Assembly: GCF_024199985.1 (NCBI RefSeq)
Contig: NZ_JANARS010000008.1
Location: forward strand, 1-64,000
DNA from: Nocardioides pinisoli
Lineage (GTDB): Bacteria > Actinomycetota > Actinomycetes > Propionibacteriales > Nocardioidaceae
Direction: 5' to 3'
DNA: 64,000 nucleotides
The position numbers and the translations under genes are program-made. The notes beneath the pieces were generated by a model. That model ran no database searches. It was not told the origin of the DNA and saw only the letters and a program-made list of their open reading frames with translations. This document shows, piece by piece, positions 1-7,700 of the stretch. The stretch's first letter is position 1; each line of letters opens with the position of its first letter.

Positions 1-156
1 CACCGGCTCTGCGAGGAGCTCGCCACGACCATCAGCGACCAGTGCGAGCGCATCGAACTTGCCGACGTCGACGCCGACCAGCAATGTCCGGGCCGGCCCT
101 GCTCGATCCATCACACGCAGGAAGCCGGCCTGCCCCTCACCGCCAACGAACCGCAT
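1..156 (-). CDS. IS110-family transposase, N-terminal part (runs off the window)
   Basis: Read on the minus strand from the ATG at 156, the first 52 codons are open to the window edge. The peptide contains LLVGVDVGKFDALALV, which matches the start of the RuvC-like DEDD catalytic domain of IS110-family transposases, where the first acidic residue lies in the GVDVGK motif. A strong ribosome binding site (GGAGGT) ends 6 bases before the ATG, so the 5' end looks intact. The rest of the element lies outside the window, so its completeness and its ends cannot be judged. These enzymes move circular intermediates using an RNA guide (known of the family). Confidence 0.75.
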   Translation of the reverse strand, partial: MRFVGGEGQAGFLRVMDRAGPARTLLVGVDVGKFDALALVADGRGELLAEPV

Positions 157-228
157 CCGGGCACCTCCTTGAGAAGACGACGATCAGCACCACCATCGGT
201 GCTGTCGACTCCCACGAGGAGGTATCAG
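157..228. other. Non-coding stretch upstream of the IS110 transposase
   Basis: This stretch separates the transposase start from the stop codon of the next gene. It contains a short inverted repeat (AGCACC and GGTGCT around 185-202). In IS110 elements the region 5' of the transposase carries the left end and the bridge RNA, so part of one may lie here. No element boundary or target duplication can be defined from the sequence. Confidence 0.35.
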
Positions 229-969
229 TCAGCACTTCGGCCCGATGAGGGCATCAAGCCGGGCAACGGCCTCCTTCCGGGAGACCGACACCGTCCATGG
301 CCCTGATCGCCGCCACGCGACGTCTGCGAGGTCGAGAGCCCAGCAGCAGAGACCGATGATGTCCTCGGAGCGGTTGCTGAACTGCCAGCGGGGGTAGTCG
401 TAGCGACGCTTCACGCCGCCGACCGTCCTGGTTGCCCAGTTGTTGACCCGTGCTCCGTCAGAGTGGAAGAGGCCGCGTAGGAACGCGCCGGGGAACGCGA
501 TCACCATCTCGGTCTGCCACGGCTCCAAGGCGATGAGGCGCTCGTGCTTGCGTCCCGGACCGTGCTGGGGGAAAAGGCACGGCCAGTGCTTCCAGTTGCT
601 CTGGACCACTGTCGTGCCCGGCGCGCTGACGGTGAACACGCCGCCCGGCTGGAGCGACCCCACTAGTGCTGACACGTCGGTCACGATCCCCGTGAGAACG
701 GTGTCGCAGGCAATGCGGAGCGTGGTGTGTGCGCCATGGGAAGAGACGCATCCGTCGCCCAGGTAGAAGCCGAGCAGCGCTGAGTAGCCACTACCCGGCC
801 AAGGGACGGCCCCTCGGCAGACGACGCATCCTGGGTCGACTCGCGGCGTGCTCGACACCCACGACCGGATGGTCGACCTGGCGATTCCCATCGTTCGGCT
901 CGCGGCGCTCAGGGTCGCGCCTGCCGACACCAGCTCGACCGCACGGGAACGTTCCAGAACCGAGTACAT
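229..969 (-). CDS. Helix-turn-helix protein with LAGLIDADG-like homing endonuclease domain
   Basis: The 246-residue product starts with a helix-turn-helix (about residues 5-40, SAASRTMGIARSTIRSW), as in transposase-type DNA-binding domains. Two LAGLIDADG-like motifs follow: ALLGFYLGDGCVS near residue 65 and FLRGLFHSDGA near residue 160. Both keep the Gly-Asp-Gly or Ser-Asp-Gly core, consistent with a single-chain endonuclease fold. The ATG at 969 is preferred because the protein then opens directly on the HTH. A GTG at 999 would add 10 residues, and neither start has a clear ribosome binding site. It is a free-standing gene between an IS110 element and a tRNA. Whether it cuts DNA or acts as a regulator is not known. 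Confidence 0.6.
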   Translation of the reverse strand: MYSVLERSRAVELVSAGATLSAASRTMGIARSTIRSWVSSTPRVDPGCVVCRGAVPWPGSGYSALLGFYLGDGCVSSHGAHTTLRIACDTVLTGIVTDVSALVGSLQPGGVFTVSAPGTTVVQSNWKHWPCLFPQHGPGRKHERLIALEPWQTEMVIAFPGAFLRGLFHSDGARVNNWATRTVGGVKRRYDYPRWQFSNRSEDIIGLCCWALDLADVAWRRSGPWTVSVSRKEAVARLDALIGPKC

Positions 970-1014
970 GCAGGTCACTGTGGCGCTGACCACTGACACC
1001 CATGTCGCGAGAAG

Positions 1015-1087
1015 TGCCCCGGGTGAGATTCGAACTCACACTGAATGCTGTTTGAGAGCATCGCCTCTGCCGTTGGGCTACCGGGGC
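1015..1087 (-). tRNA. tRNA with CAA anticodon (tRNA-Leu by anticodon, short variable loop)
   Basis: The reverse strand folds as a complete 73-nt cloverleaf. It has a 7-bp acceptor stem (GCCCCGG with CCGGGGC), a D-arm, an anticodon stem ATGCT/AGCAT with loop CTCAAAC (anticodon CAA), a 5-nt variable loop (TCAGT), a T-arm GTGAG-TTCGAAT-CTCAC, and discriminator A. CCA is not encoded. The anticodon CAA reads UUG, so the formal identity is leucine. The usual bacterial tRNA-Leu has a long class II variable arm, and this one does not. It lies divergently from pdtaR. Confidence 0.85.
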
Positions 1088-1115
1088 GGAATCGGCGTCG
1101 GAACCCTATCCGAAC

Positions 1116-1121
1116 TAGCCT
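1116..1121 (+). promoter_or_regulatory. -10 element for leaderless pdtaR transcript
   Basis: TAGCCT lies 7 bp before the GTG at 1129 with no ribosome binding site between, so transcription probably starts at or next to the start codon. Confidence 0.5.
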
Positions 1122-1128
1122 TGCGACC

Positions 1129-1773
1129 GTGACGCAGCCCGTGGACACCAGCCCCGCCGCAGACGTACGCCGTGTCGTGATCGCCGAGGACGAGGCGCTC
1201 ATCCGGATGGATCTCGCCGAGATGCTGGCCGAGGAGGGCTACGACGTCGTGGGCCAGGCCGGCGACGGCAAGCGGGCGATCGAGCTCGCGCGCGAGCTGC
1301 AGCCCGACCTGGTGATCCTCGACGTCAAGATGCCCGTGCTCGACGGCATCGCGGCGGCGGAGACGATCGCGGGGGAGCGGATCGCCCCGGTCGTCATCCT
1401 CACCGCCTTCTCCCAGCGCGACCTCGTGGTGCGGGCCCGCGACGCCGGGGCGATGGCCTACCTCGTCAAGCCGTTCCAGCGTGGTGACCTCGTGCCGGCC
1501 ATCGAGATGGCGGTGAGCCGCTTCGCCGAGATCACGGTCCTCGAGCGTGAGGTCTCCGACCTCCAGGAGTCGCTGGCGACGCGGAAGTCGGTGGACCGCG
1601 CCAAGAGCGTGCTGCAGGAGAAGCTCGGTCTGAGCGAGCCTGACGCCTTCCGCTGGATCCAGAAGACCGCGATGGACCTGCGCCTGTCGATGAAGCAGGT
1701 CGCCGACGGCGTGGTGGAGCACGGCGTCGCCGGGCTCGGCGGCGATGCTGGGGGATCCGCGACCCGATCCTGA
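1129..1773 (+). CDS. pdtaR: PdtaR-type response regulator with ANTAR output domain
   Basis: The 214-residue protein has a receiver domain (about residues 14-130) with the acidic pair in VVIAEDEALIR, the phosphorylatable Asp in LVILDVKMPVLDG, and the conserved Lys in YLVKPFQ. A coiled linker (about 135-160) follows, then a C-terminal ANTAR RNA-binding domain (ESLATRKSVDRAKSVLQEKL to the end). In mycobacteria PdtaR is phosphorylated by the histidine kinase PdtaS and acts by antitermination on nascent RNA. No kinase gene is present in this window, so the partner must be encoded elsewhere. The GTG at 1129 is chosen because of the -10 element just before it and because the receiver domain then starts normally. 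Longer in-frame starts would run into the divergent tRNA. Confidence 0.93.
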   Translation: MTQPVDTSPAADVRRVVIAEDEALIRMDLAEMLAEEGYDVVGQAGDGKRAIELARELQPDLVILDVKMPVLDGIAAAETIAGERIAPVVILTAFSQRDLVVRARDAGAMAYLVKPFQRGDLVPAIEMAVSRFAEITVLEREVSDLQESLATRKSVDRAKSVLQEKLGLSEPDAFRWIQKTAMDLRLSMKQVADGVVEHGVAGLGGDAGGSATRS

Positions 1774-1816
1774 CCCACTCCGGCCCTCGTCGCCACCCGG
1801 TCCTGGGCGGTGATCC

Positions 1817-1838
1817 GTCAAGGTCTGGTCAAGGTCTG
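1817..1838 (+). repeat. Exact 11-bp tandem direct repeat upstream of livK
   Basis: GTCAAGGTCTG occurs twice back to back (1817-1827 and 1828-1838). The 11-bp period places both copies on about the same face of the helix. It lies about 165 bp before livK and could be an operator or activator site for the liv operon. Confidence 0.45.
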
Positions 1839-1923
1839 TCGCGCGCGATGTTTCATGCTGGTTTCCGGTACAGACCGGTTGGTCACGAAACGGCAACGGC
1901 AGGAGACTCAGGCCGCGCAATCG

Positions 1924-1953
1924 TGTCCTGGGCCACACGCTGAGTGTTAGGTT
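1924..1953 (+). promoter_or_regulatory. Possible liv operon promoter
   Basis: TAGGTT at 1948-1953 could serve as a -10 box, with a weak -35 candidate TGTCCT at 1924-1929 (18-bp spacing). Together with the GGAGGG at 1995-2000 this would give a normal leadered livK mRNA. The assignment is tentative. Confidence 0.3.
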
Positions 1954-2003
1954 CCCGCCACGAGGCTGCCGAGGTGGACAGCCCAGAGAACTACGGAGGG
2001 TCC

Positions 2004-3152
2004 ATGATCCGCTCATCCAAGACGTGGCAGGCCGCCGCCATGGCGTCCGTTGCCGGTCTGGTGCTCAGCGCATGCGGAACGACCGACACCGATGGTGGCG
2101 GCGACGCGTCCGGCGAGGACTGCAACTTCAAGATCGGCGTGATGGGTGCCCTCTCGGGCGCCAACGCCAGCATCGTCCTCCCGTCCGTCGACGGCGCCGA
2201 GCTCGCGCTCAAGCAGTGGGACAACGACGAATGCGAGGTGACCCTCGAGAAGTTCGACACCGAGGGCGACCCCGCCAAGGCGACGCCCGTCGCGACCCAG
2301 ATCGCGGGCGACGACACCTTCATCGGTGTCATCGGTGGCGCGTTCTCGGGTGAGACCCGTGCGACCAAGAGCATCTACGCCGACGCCGGCGTGACGATGG
2401 TGAGCCAGTCGGCCACCGCGACCGACCTCACGCAGGAGGACCAGGTCGACGTCTTCCACCGCCTCGTCCCCTACGACGACTACCAGGGCGCGGCGATCGC
2501 CAACTACCTCACCGACGAGGTCGGCGCGAGCAAGGTGTTCGTGGTCGACAACTCCGAGGCCTACGGCGAGCCGCTGGCCGACCGCGTCGAGGAGACCCTC
2601 GGCGACAAGATGGTCCAGCGCGACAAGACCGAGGTCGGCCAGACCGACTTCGCTCCGACCATCTCCAAGATGGAGTCGGCCCAGCCCGACGCCGTCTTCT
2701 ACGGTGGCTACATCGCCGAGGCCGCGCCGCTGCTGAAGCAGATGCGTGACGCCGGCATCGACGCCCCGTTCGTCGGTGGCGACGGCCTCTACGGCGCCGA
2801 CTTCGGCAACGCCGTCGGCGCGGCGGGCGAGGGTGCGGTCGTGATGTGCCCCTGCGCTCCGATCGAGGAGGACAGCACCTTCGCGGCCGACTACGAGGAG
2901 GAGTTCGGCCAGGCGCCGGGCGCCTACGCCGCCGAGGGCTACGACGCGATGAGCGTCTTCCTGGCCGCCCTCGACGACGGTGCCCGCACCCGCGAGGACG
3001 TCGAGGCGTTCGTCGACGACTACACCGGCGAGGGTCTCAGCAAGGAGATCGCCTTCGACGAGAACGGCGACGTCCCGCAGGAGAACGTCTCCTACTGGGC
3101 CTACAAGAACGAGGGTGGCACCCTGGTTCCCGATGTCGAGGTCACGCCCTGA
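2004..3152 (+). CDS. livK: Branched-chain amino-acid ABC transporter, substrate-binding lipoprotein
   Basis: The 382-residue protein starts with a lipoprotein signal peptide and lipobox (GLVLSAC, Cys at residue 24). A type I periplasmic-binding fold of the Leu/Ile/Val family follows (KIGVMGALSGANAS near residue 38, then DTEGDPAKATPVATQIAG, and FVGGDGLYGADFG near residue 257). It captures the substrate outside the membrane and delivers it to LivHM. The ATG at 2004 has a good ribosome binding site, GGAGGG, 3 bases upstream. It is the first gene of a complete livKHMGF operon and is separated from livH by a strong hairpin. Substrate specificity within the branched-chain and amide family cannot be told from sequence. 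Confidence 0.93.
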   Translation: MIRSSKTWQAAAMASVAGLVLSACGTTDTDGGGDASGEDCNFKIGVMGALSGANASIVLPSVDGAELALKQWDNDECEVTLEKFDTEGDPAKATPVATQIAGDDTFIGVIGGAFSGETRATKSIYADAGVTMVSQSATATDLTQEDQVDVFHRLVPYDDYQGAAIANYLTDEVGASKVFVVDNSEAYGEPLADRVEETLGDKMVQRDKTEVGQTDFAPTISKMESAQPDAVFYGGYIAEAAPLLKQMRDAGIDAPFVGGDGLYGADFGNAVGAAGEGAVVMCPCAPIEEDSTFAADYEEEFGQAPGAYAAEGYDAMSVFLAALDDGARTREDVEAFVDDYTGEGLSKEIAFDENGDVPQENVSYWAYKNEGGTLVPDVEVTP

Positions 3153-3178
3153 TCCACACGGATTGACCATTGTTCGAC

Positions 3179-3209
3179 GGGGGCGGTCGGCTTTTGCCCG
3201 GCCGCCCCC
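3179..3209 (+). terminator. 12-bp hairpin between livK and livH
   Basis: GGGGGCGGTCGG (3179-3190) pairs with CCGGCCGCCCCC (3198-3209) around a 7-nt loop, with one G-T pair. There is no T-tract. It probably acts as a partial terminator or mRNA stabiliser, letting the binding protein be made in excess over the membrane components. Confidence 0.6.
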
Positions 3210-3252
3210 GATCCATGGCCCGAGCAGGGCCTCGACCAGGGAGGGCCCTGAG

Positions 3253-4224
3253 TTGGACTTCGATGCCCTGATCAGCGGGTTGGACCGTCACACACTGGAC
3301 GGCATCACCCGCGGATCCATCTACGCGCTCGTCGCGCTCGGCTACACCATGGTGTACGGCGTGATGAAGCTGATCAACTTCGCCCACTCCGAGGTGTTCA
3401 TGGTGGGCACCTGGACCGTCCTGGGTGTCTACACCGTCCTCGGCGTGTCCGCCGGCGCGGGCCTGGGCATGGTCATCGCGGCCACCCTCCTGGCCCTGGT
3501 GGGAGCCATGATCGCCTCGGCGGGCACAGCGCTCGCCGTCGAACGCATCGCCTACCGGCCGCTGCGCAAGAAGGGCGCGCCGCCCCTGATCTTCCTCATC
3601 ACCGGCATCGGGTGCTCGATGGTGCTGGTGGAGCTCTTCGGCCAGGTGTTCGAGGTCTTCTTCGGCCCGCCGTTCGGTCGCGTCACGGTCAACATCCCCT
3701 CCGTCCTGGAGACGAAGGAGCTGTTCACCATCCCGGGGATCGACCTGACCATCACCAACACCCGCGTGATCATCATCGTGGGCGCCGTCCTGATGATGCT
3801 CGCGCTCGACACGTTCGTGAACAAGAGCCGCCTCGGTCGCGGCGTCCGCGCCGTGGCGCAGGACCCCGACACCGCCTCCCTCATGGGCGTCAACCAGAAC
3901 CGCGTGATCATGCTGGTCTTCGTCCTCGGTGGCGCCATGGCCGGAGTGGCCGCGCTGCTCTACACGATCCAGTACGACATCACGAAGTTCGACATCGGCT
4001 TCATCATCGGCCTCAAGGCCTTCACCGCCGCCGTCCTCGGCGGCATCGGCAACCTACGAGGTGCCCTCGTGGGCGGTCTCCTGCTCGGCATCGCCGAGGT
4101 CTACGCCTCGACGGTCTGGAGCTCGGAGTGGGCCAACGTGACGGCCTTCGTCGTCCTCGTGGTCATCTTGATGTTCCGCCCGACCGGACTGCTGGGCGAG
4201 TCGCTCGGAAAGGCACGCGCATGA
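3253..4224 (+). CDS. livH: Branched-chain amino-acid ABC transporter permease LivH
   Basis: The 323-residue polytopic membrane protein of the LivH family has the typical N-terminal signature GITRGSIYALVALGYTMVYG and about eight hydrophobic segments. It forms the membrane channel together with LivM. The TTG at 3253 is chosen because AGGGAGGG lies just upstream at normal spacing and the protein then starts as other LivH proteins do. Upstream in-frame codons would read through the livK-livH hairpin and the end of livK. The gene ends in ATGA, overlapping livM by 4 bp and indicating translational coupling. Confidence 0.92.
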   Translation: MDFDALISGLDRHTLDGITRGSIYALVALGYTMVYGVMKLINFAHSEVFMVGTWTVLGVYTVLGVSAGAGLGMVIAATLLALVGAMIASAGTALAVERIAYRPLRKKGAPPLIFLITGIGCSMVLVELFGQVFEVFFGPPFGRVTVNIPSVLETKELFTIPGIDLTITNTRVIIIVGAVLMMLALDTFVNKSRLGRGVRAVAQDPDTASLMGVNQNRVIMLVFVLGGAMAGVAALLYTIQYDITKFDIGFIIGLKAFTAAVLGGIGNLRGALVGGLLLGIAEVYASTVWSSEWANVTAFVVLVVILMFRPTGLLGESLGKARA

Positions 4225-5360
4225 GCCAGATCCTCGACACGTATCGCGGCCTCAAGCTGCGTGACCGCATGGCCGCTGCCCCCGCCTGGGTGCGCAAGGT
4301 CGGCCTGCTGCTGGTGATCGCGTTCGCGTTCTACCTGCCGTTCCTCAACATCCTGCCGTTCGCCTACGTCCGCACGGACCTGACGTCCCGAGGCTCCGAC
4401 TGGGCCAGCGTGCTGTTCCTCGTCGTCGTCTACATGATCGTCGCCGTCGGGCTCAACGTGGTGATCGGCTTCGCAGGTCTGCTCGACCTCGGCTACGTCG
4501 GCTTCTACGCGTTGGGCGCCTACTCGATCGCCCTGTTCGGCTCGCCGTCGTCGCCGGTGGTGGAGGCCCTGCAGAGCAGGTTCGGCCTGTCCGAGACGTG
4601 GGCGGTGCCGTTCGCCGCCTGCATCCCGATCGCCATCGCCATGTCGCTGATCGCCGGCGTGATCCTGGGTGCCCCCACCCTGCGCCTGCGCGGCGACTAC
4701 CTGGCTATCGTCACGCTGGGCTTCGGCGAGATCATCCGCATCACCGCCCGCAACCTCGACAACGTGACCAACGGCGCCACGGGCATCACCAACGTGCCCA
4801 CCCCGCCCGGTCCGGAGATCGACGGTCGTTCCTTCTTCAACACCGTGGACGCCGAGCGGTGGTACTGGCTGGCGCTGACCATCCTCATCATCATCATCTG
4901 GCTGGCCTTCCGCCTCGAGCACAGTCGGGTGGGTCGTGCGTGGCTCGCCATCCGCGAGGACGAGGACGCCGCCGCGATCATGGGCGTGGCCGCCTTCAAG
5001 TTCAAGCTGTGGGCGTTCGCCATCGGCGCCTCGGTCGGTGGACTCGCCGGCCTGCTGTTCGGCAGCAAGCAGCAGTACGTCGAGCCCAACGCGTTCATGG
5101 TCAACCTGTCGTTCCTGTTCGTCGCGATGGTCGTCATCGGCGGCTCGGGCAACATCTACGGCGTACTGCTCGGCGCGTTCCTGCTCACCTACCTGCCCGA
5201 ACGGTTCCGCGAGTTCCAGGAGTGGCGCCCGTTCGCGTTCGGCGTGGCCCTCGTGGTCGTCATGATCATGCGCCCGCAGGGACTGGTGCCGAGCAGACGC
5301 AGGGCACGAGAATTCGAGGACCGCAAGGTCGAAGCCGAGGAGGCTGCCGCCGATGCCTGA
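4221..5360 (+). CDS. livM: Branched-chain amino-acid ABC transporter permease LivM
   Basis: The 379-residue membrane protein is the second permease of the importer. It carries the LivM hallmarks GLNVVIGFAGLLDLGYVGFY near residue 75 and, in a later loop, the GRAWLAIREDEDAA motif that contacts the ATPases. An extra N-terminal cytoplasmic stretch (LRDRMAAAPAWVRKVG) precedes the first membrane segment. The ATG start overlaps the livH stop (ATGA) and its own 3' end overlaps livG by 8 bp, so the operon is tightly coupled. Confidence 0.92.
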   Translation: MSQILDTYRGLKLRDRMAAAPAWVRKVGLLLVIAFAFYLPFLNILPFAYVRTDLTSRGSDWASVLFLVVVYMIVAVGLNVVIGFAGLLDLGYVGFYALGAYSIALFGSPSSPVVEALQSRFGLSETWAVPFAACIPIAIAMSLIAGVILGAPTLRLRGDYLAIVTLGFGEIIRITARNLDNVTNGATGITNVPTPPGPEIDGRSFFNTVDAERWYWLALTILIIIIWLAFRLEHSRVGRAWLAIREDEDAAAIMGVAAFKFKLWAFAIGASVGGLAGLLFGSKQQYVEPNAFMVNLSFLFVAMVVIGGSGNIYGVLLGAFLLTYLPERFREFQEWRPFAFGVALVVVMIMRPQGLVPSRRRAREFEDRKVEAEEAAADA

Positions 5361-6303
5361 CAACACCGCGCACGAGACGACCGTGGGGGGCGCGACCACG
5401 GTCGCCCCGGACACCTCCGACCACGAAGCGCTCAGCATCCACGTCGGCCCCCAGGGGGAGACGCTGCTCGAGATCGACCACGTCACGCTGCGCTTCGGCG
5501 GCGTGGTCGCGCTCAACGACGTCGACTTCTCGATCAAGCGGGGGGAGATCCTCGGCCTGATCGGGCCCAACGGTGCCGGCAAGACAACCTGCTTCAACGT
5601 CATGACGGGCGTCTACACCCCCACCTCCGGCGAGGTGCGCTTCAACGGCAAGGTGATCAGCGGCACGAAGCCGCACAAGATCAACCAGCTCGGCATCGCC
5701 CGGACGTTCCAGAACATCCGCCTCTTCCCGGAGATGTCGGCCCTGGAGAACGTCCTGGTCGGCTGCGACGCGCGGCACAAGACCAGCGTGCTCGGCGCGC
5801 TGTTCCGTGCCTACCGGGTGCGGCCGACGGAGGAGCAGCTGCCCACCAACCCGCTCAGGCGGGGCTTCGCCAGGGTGTTCGGCATCAGCCGTCACACCAT
5901 GGAGGAGCGCGGGGGCCGCATCAAGGCCATGGAGCTGCTGAAGTTCGTCGGCATCGCCGACCGGGCCCACGAGCTGTCGCGCAACCTGCCCTACGGCTAC
6001 CAGCGACGCCTCGAGATCGCCCGCGCGCTGGCCACCGAGCCCGAGCTGCTCTGCCTCGACGAGCCGGCCGCCGGCTTCAACCCCGCGGAGAAGGAGGACC
6101 TCATGGACCTCATCCGCCGCATCCGCGACCTCGGGCACACGGTGCTGGTCATCGAGCACGACATGAAGCTGGTCCTCGGCGTCACCGACCGGATCATCGT
6201 CCTCGAGTTCGGCCAGAAGATCGCCGAGGGCACCCCTGACGAGGTCGCCCGCAACCCGAAGGTCATCGCCGCCTACCTGGGAGAGCCCGACGATGCTGCT
6301 TGA
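5353..6303 (+). CDS. livG: Branched-chain amino-acid ABC transporter ATP-binding protein LivG
   Basis: The 316-residue ABC ATPase has Walker A GPNGAGKTT (near residue 73), a signature-region LPYGYQRRLEIARAL, Walker B LLCLDEPAAG, and the switch histidine in VLVIEHDM. It powers import together with LivF. An N-terminal extension of about 40 residues, rich in Thr, Ala and His, precedes the ATPase fold. A shorter protein starting inside the extension is possible, but the ATG at 5353 overlaps livM in the usual coupled manner. A 45-residue insert after the Q-loop (ARHKTSVLGALFRAYR) is common in LivG proteins. Confidence 0.92.
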   Translation: MPDNTAHETTVGGATTVAPDTSDHEALSIHVGPQGETLLEIDHVTLRFGGVVALNDVDFSIKRGEILGLIGPNGAGKTTCFNVMTGVYTPTSGEVRFNGKVISGTKPHKINQLGIARTFQNIRLFPEMSALENVLVGCDARHKTSVLGALFRAYRVRPTEEQLPTNPLRRGFARVFGISRHTMEERGGRIKAMELLKFVGIADRAHELSRNLPYGYQRRLEIARALATEPELLCLDEPAAGFNPAEKEDLMDLIRRIRDLGHTVLVIEHDMKLVLGVTDRIIVLEFGQKIAEGTPDEVARNPKVIAAYLGEPDDAA

Positions 6304-7003
6304 GATGAAGGACGCCGTGCTCAGCTACGGCAAGATCGAGGCGCTCCACGGCATCAGCGTGGAGGTGGCCGAGGGCGAGGTGGTCTCCCTGATCGGCGCC
6401 AATGGCGCCGGCAAGACCTCGACGATGCGCGCGCTGTCCGGTGTGCGCGGGCTCTCCTCGGGCTCGGTCGTGTTCGACGGCGAGGACGTCACCAAGCTGC
6501 GCGCCGACCAGCGTCTGCGCAAGGGCCTCGTCCTGTGCCCCGAGGGTCGCGGGATCTTCCCCGGCATGACGGTCACCGAGAACCTCAACATGGGTGCCTA
6601 CACCCGCAAGGACAAGGACGCCCTCGACGAGGACTACGACCGCGTCTTCGGCCTCTTCCCGCGGCTCCTCGAGCGCAAGAAGCAGGTCGCGGGCACGATG
6701 TCGGGTGGCGAGCAGCAGATGCTGGCGATCGGGCGCTCGCTGATGTCGCGGCCCAAGCTGCTGATGCTCGACGAGCCGTCGATGGGCCTGGCGCCGATGC
6801 TGATCCAGCAGATCTTCGACATCATCACCGAGATCTCGCAGCAAGGCACCACGATCCTGGTCGTCGAGCAGAACGCCAAGCAGGCGCTCACCCGCAGCGA
6901 CCGGGCCTACGTGCTGGAGACCGGCCGGATCGTCAAGACCGGCAGCGGCACCGAGCTCCTCGACGATCCCTCGGTGCGAGAGGCCTACCTCGGCGTAGCC
7001 TGA
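6293..7003 (+). CDS. livF: Branched-chain amino-acid ABC transporter ATP-binding protein LivF
   Basis: The 236-residue ABC ATPase has Walker A GANGAGKTS (near residue 37), signature MSGGEQQMLAIGRSL, Walker B LLMLDEPSMG and H-loop VVEQNAKQ, all typical of LivF. It forms the ATPase heterodimer with LivG. It overlaps livG by 11 bp and is the last gene of the operon. No strong terminator hairpin follows directly. Confidence 0.93.
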   Translation: MLLEMKDAVLSYGKIEALHGISVEVAEGEVVSLIGANGAGKTSTMRALSGVRGLSSGSVVFDGEDVTKLRADQRLRKGLVLCPEGRGIFPGMTVTENLNMGAYTRKDKDALDEDYDRVFGLFPRLLERKKQVAGTMSGGEQQMLAIGRSLMSRPKLLMLDEPSMGLAPMLIQQIFDIITEISQQGTTILVVEQNAKQALTRSDRAYVLETGRIVKTGSGTELLDDPSVREAYLGVA

Positions 7004-7093
7004 TCCCGGCAACGGGGATATGGTCTGTCCCGGCGTGGTGCCGCGAGAGGGCGGCAGGGGGCCACGGTGGGTGCTCGAGGAAGTGGTGGGTCG

Positions 7094-7663
7094 ATGAGTC
7101 GGACGCCGGTGACCGTACGCGCGGCTGCGGCCGCGGACGTTCCCTCCCTGCGTGAGCTGTGGAGCGACATCCTGCGCCGCGGCGCGCTCGACGAGCAGCT
7201 GGCCGACGTGGCCGGGATCGTGGCCGACGCCGACGCGCGCGAGGACCGGTGCGTCGTCGTGGCCGAGGTCGACGGCGAGCTCGCCGGCGCGGTCTACCTC
7301 GAGGCGACGACCTTCACCCCCCTCAACCTCGAGCCGGCCGTCCTGGCGGTCTCGCCGCACGTCTTCTCGCAGTTCCGCCGCAAGGGCGTCGGCAGCGCGC
7401 TGATCGAGGCGGCCTGCCGCTTCGCCGAGCAGCACGGCATCAGCCACGTCCAGACGGCTGCGGCCGCAGAGGCGCGCGACGCCAACCGCTTCATGGCGCG
7501 CCTGTCCTTCTCGCCGCAGGCGACGCTGCGCGCGGCCACCACCAGCGCCGTACGAGCCCGCCTGCCGCAGTCGCGCCAGGTGACGCACGCGGCGACCAGC
7601 CGGCAGCGCATCGACCGGGTGCTGGCCGCCCGGCGGATCCGCCGCGAGCGCGTCCCGGGCTGA
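7094..7663 (+). CDS. GNAT-family N-acetyltransferase
   Basis: The 189-residue protein has a GNAT fold. Strand beta-4 lies around VVVAEVDGELAGAVYL, the acetyl-CoA pyrophosphate-binding motif is FRRKGVGSALIEAACRFA (near residue 95), and HVQTAAAAEARDANRFMARL corresponds to the C-terminal half. The substrate is unknown. The ATG at 7094 is preferred over an in-frame GTG at 7067 because the GNAT domain starts right after it. It follows the liv operon by 90 bp and may have its own promoter (TATGGT at 7019-7024). A C-terminal basic tail rich in Arg and Thr follows the fold. Confidence 0.75.
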   Translation: MSRTPVTVRAAAAADVPSLRELWSDILRRGALDEQLADVAGIVADADAREDRCVVVAEVDGELAGAVYLEATTFTPLNLEPAVLAVSPHVFSQFRRKGVGSALIEAACRFAEQHGISHVQTAAAAEARDANRFMARLSFSPQATLRAATTSAVRARLPQSRQVTHAATSRQRIDRVLAARRIRRERVPG

Positions 7664-7700
7664 GCCCGACCGCGCACGAACCGGCACGGGGGTGCCACAT

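Noticed and set aside
3191..3252. livH read from further upstream, through the livK 3' end
   Set aside because: The extension would be Arg/Pro-rich and antisense-like in composition, while the TTG at 3253 has a strong ribosome binding site and the normal family start.
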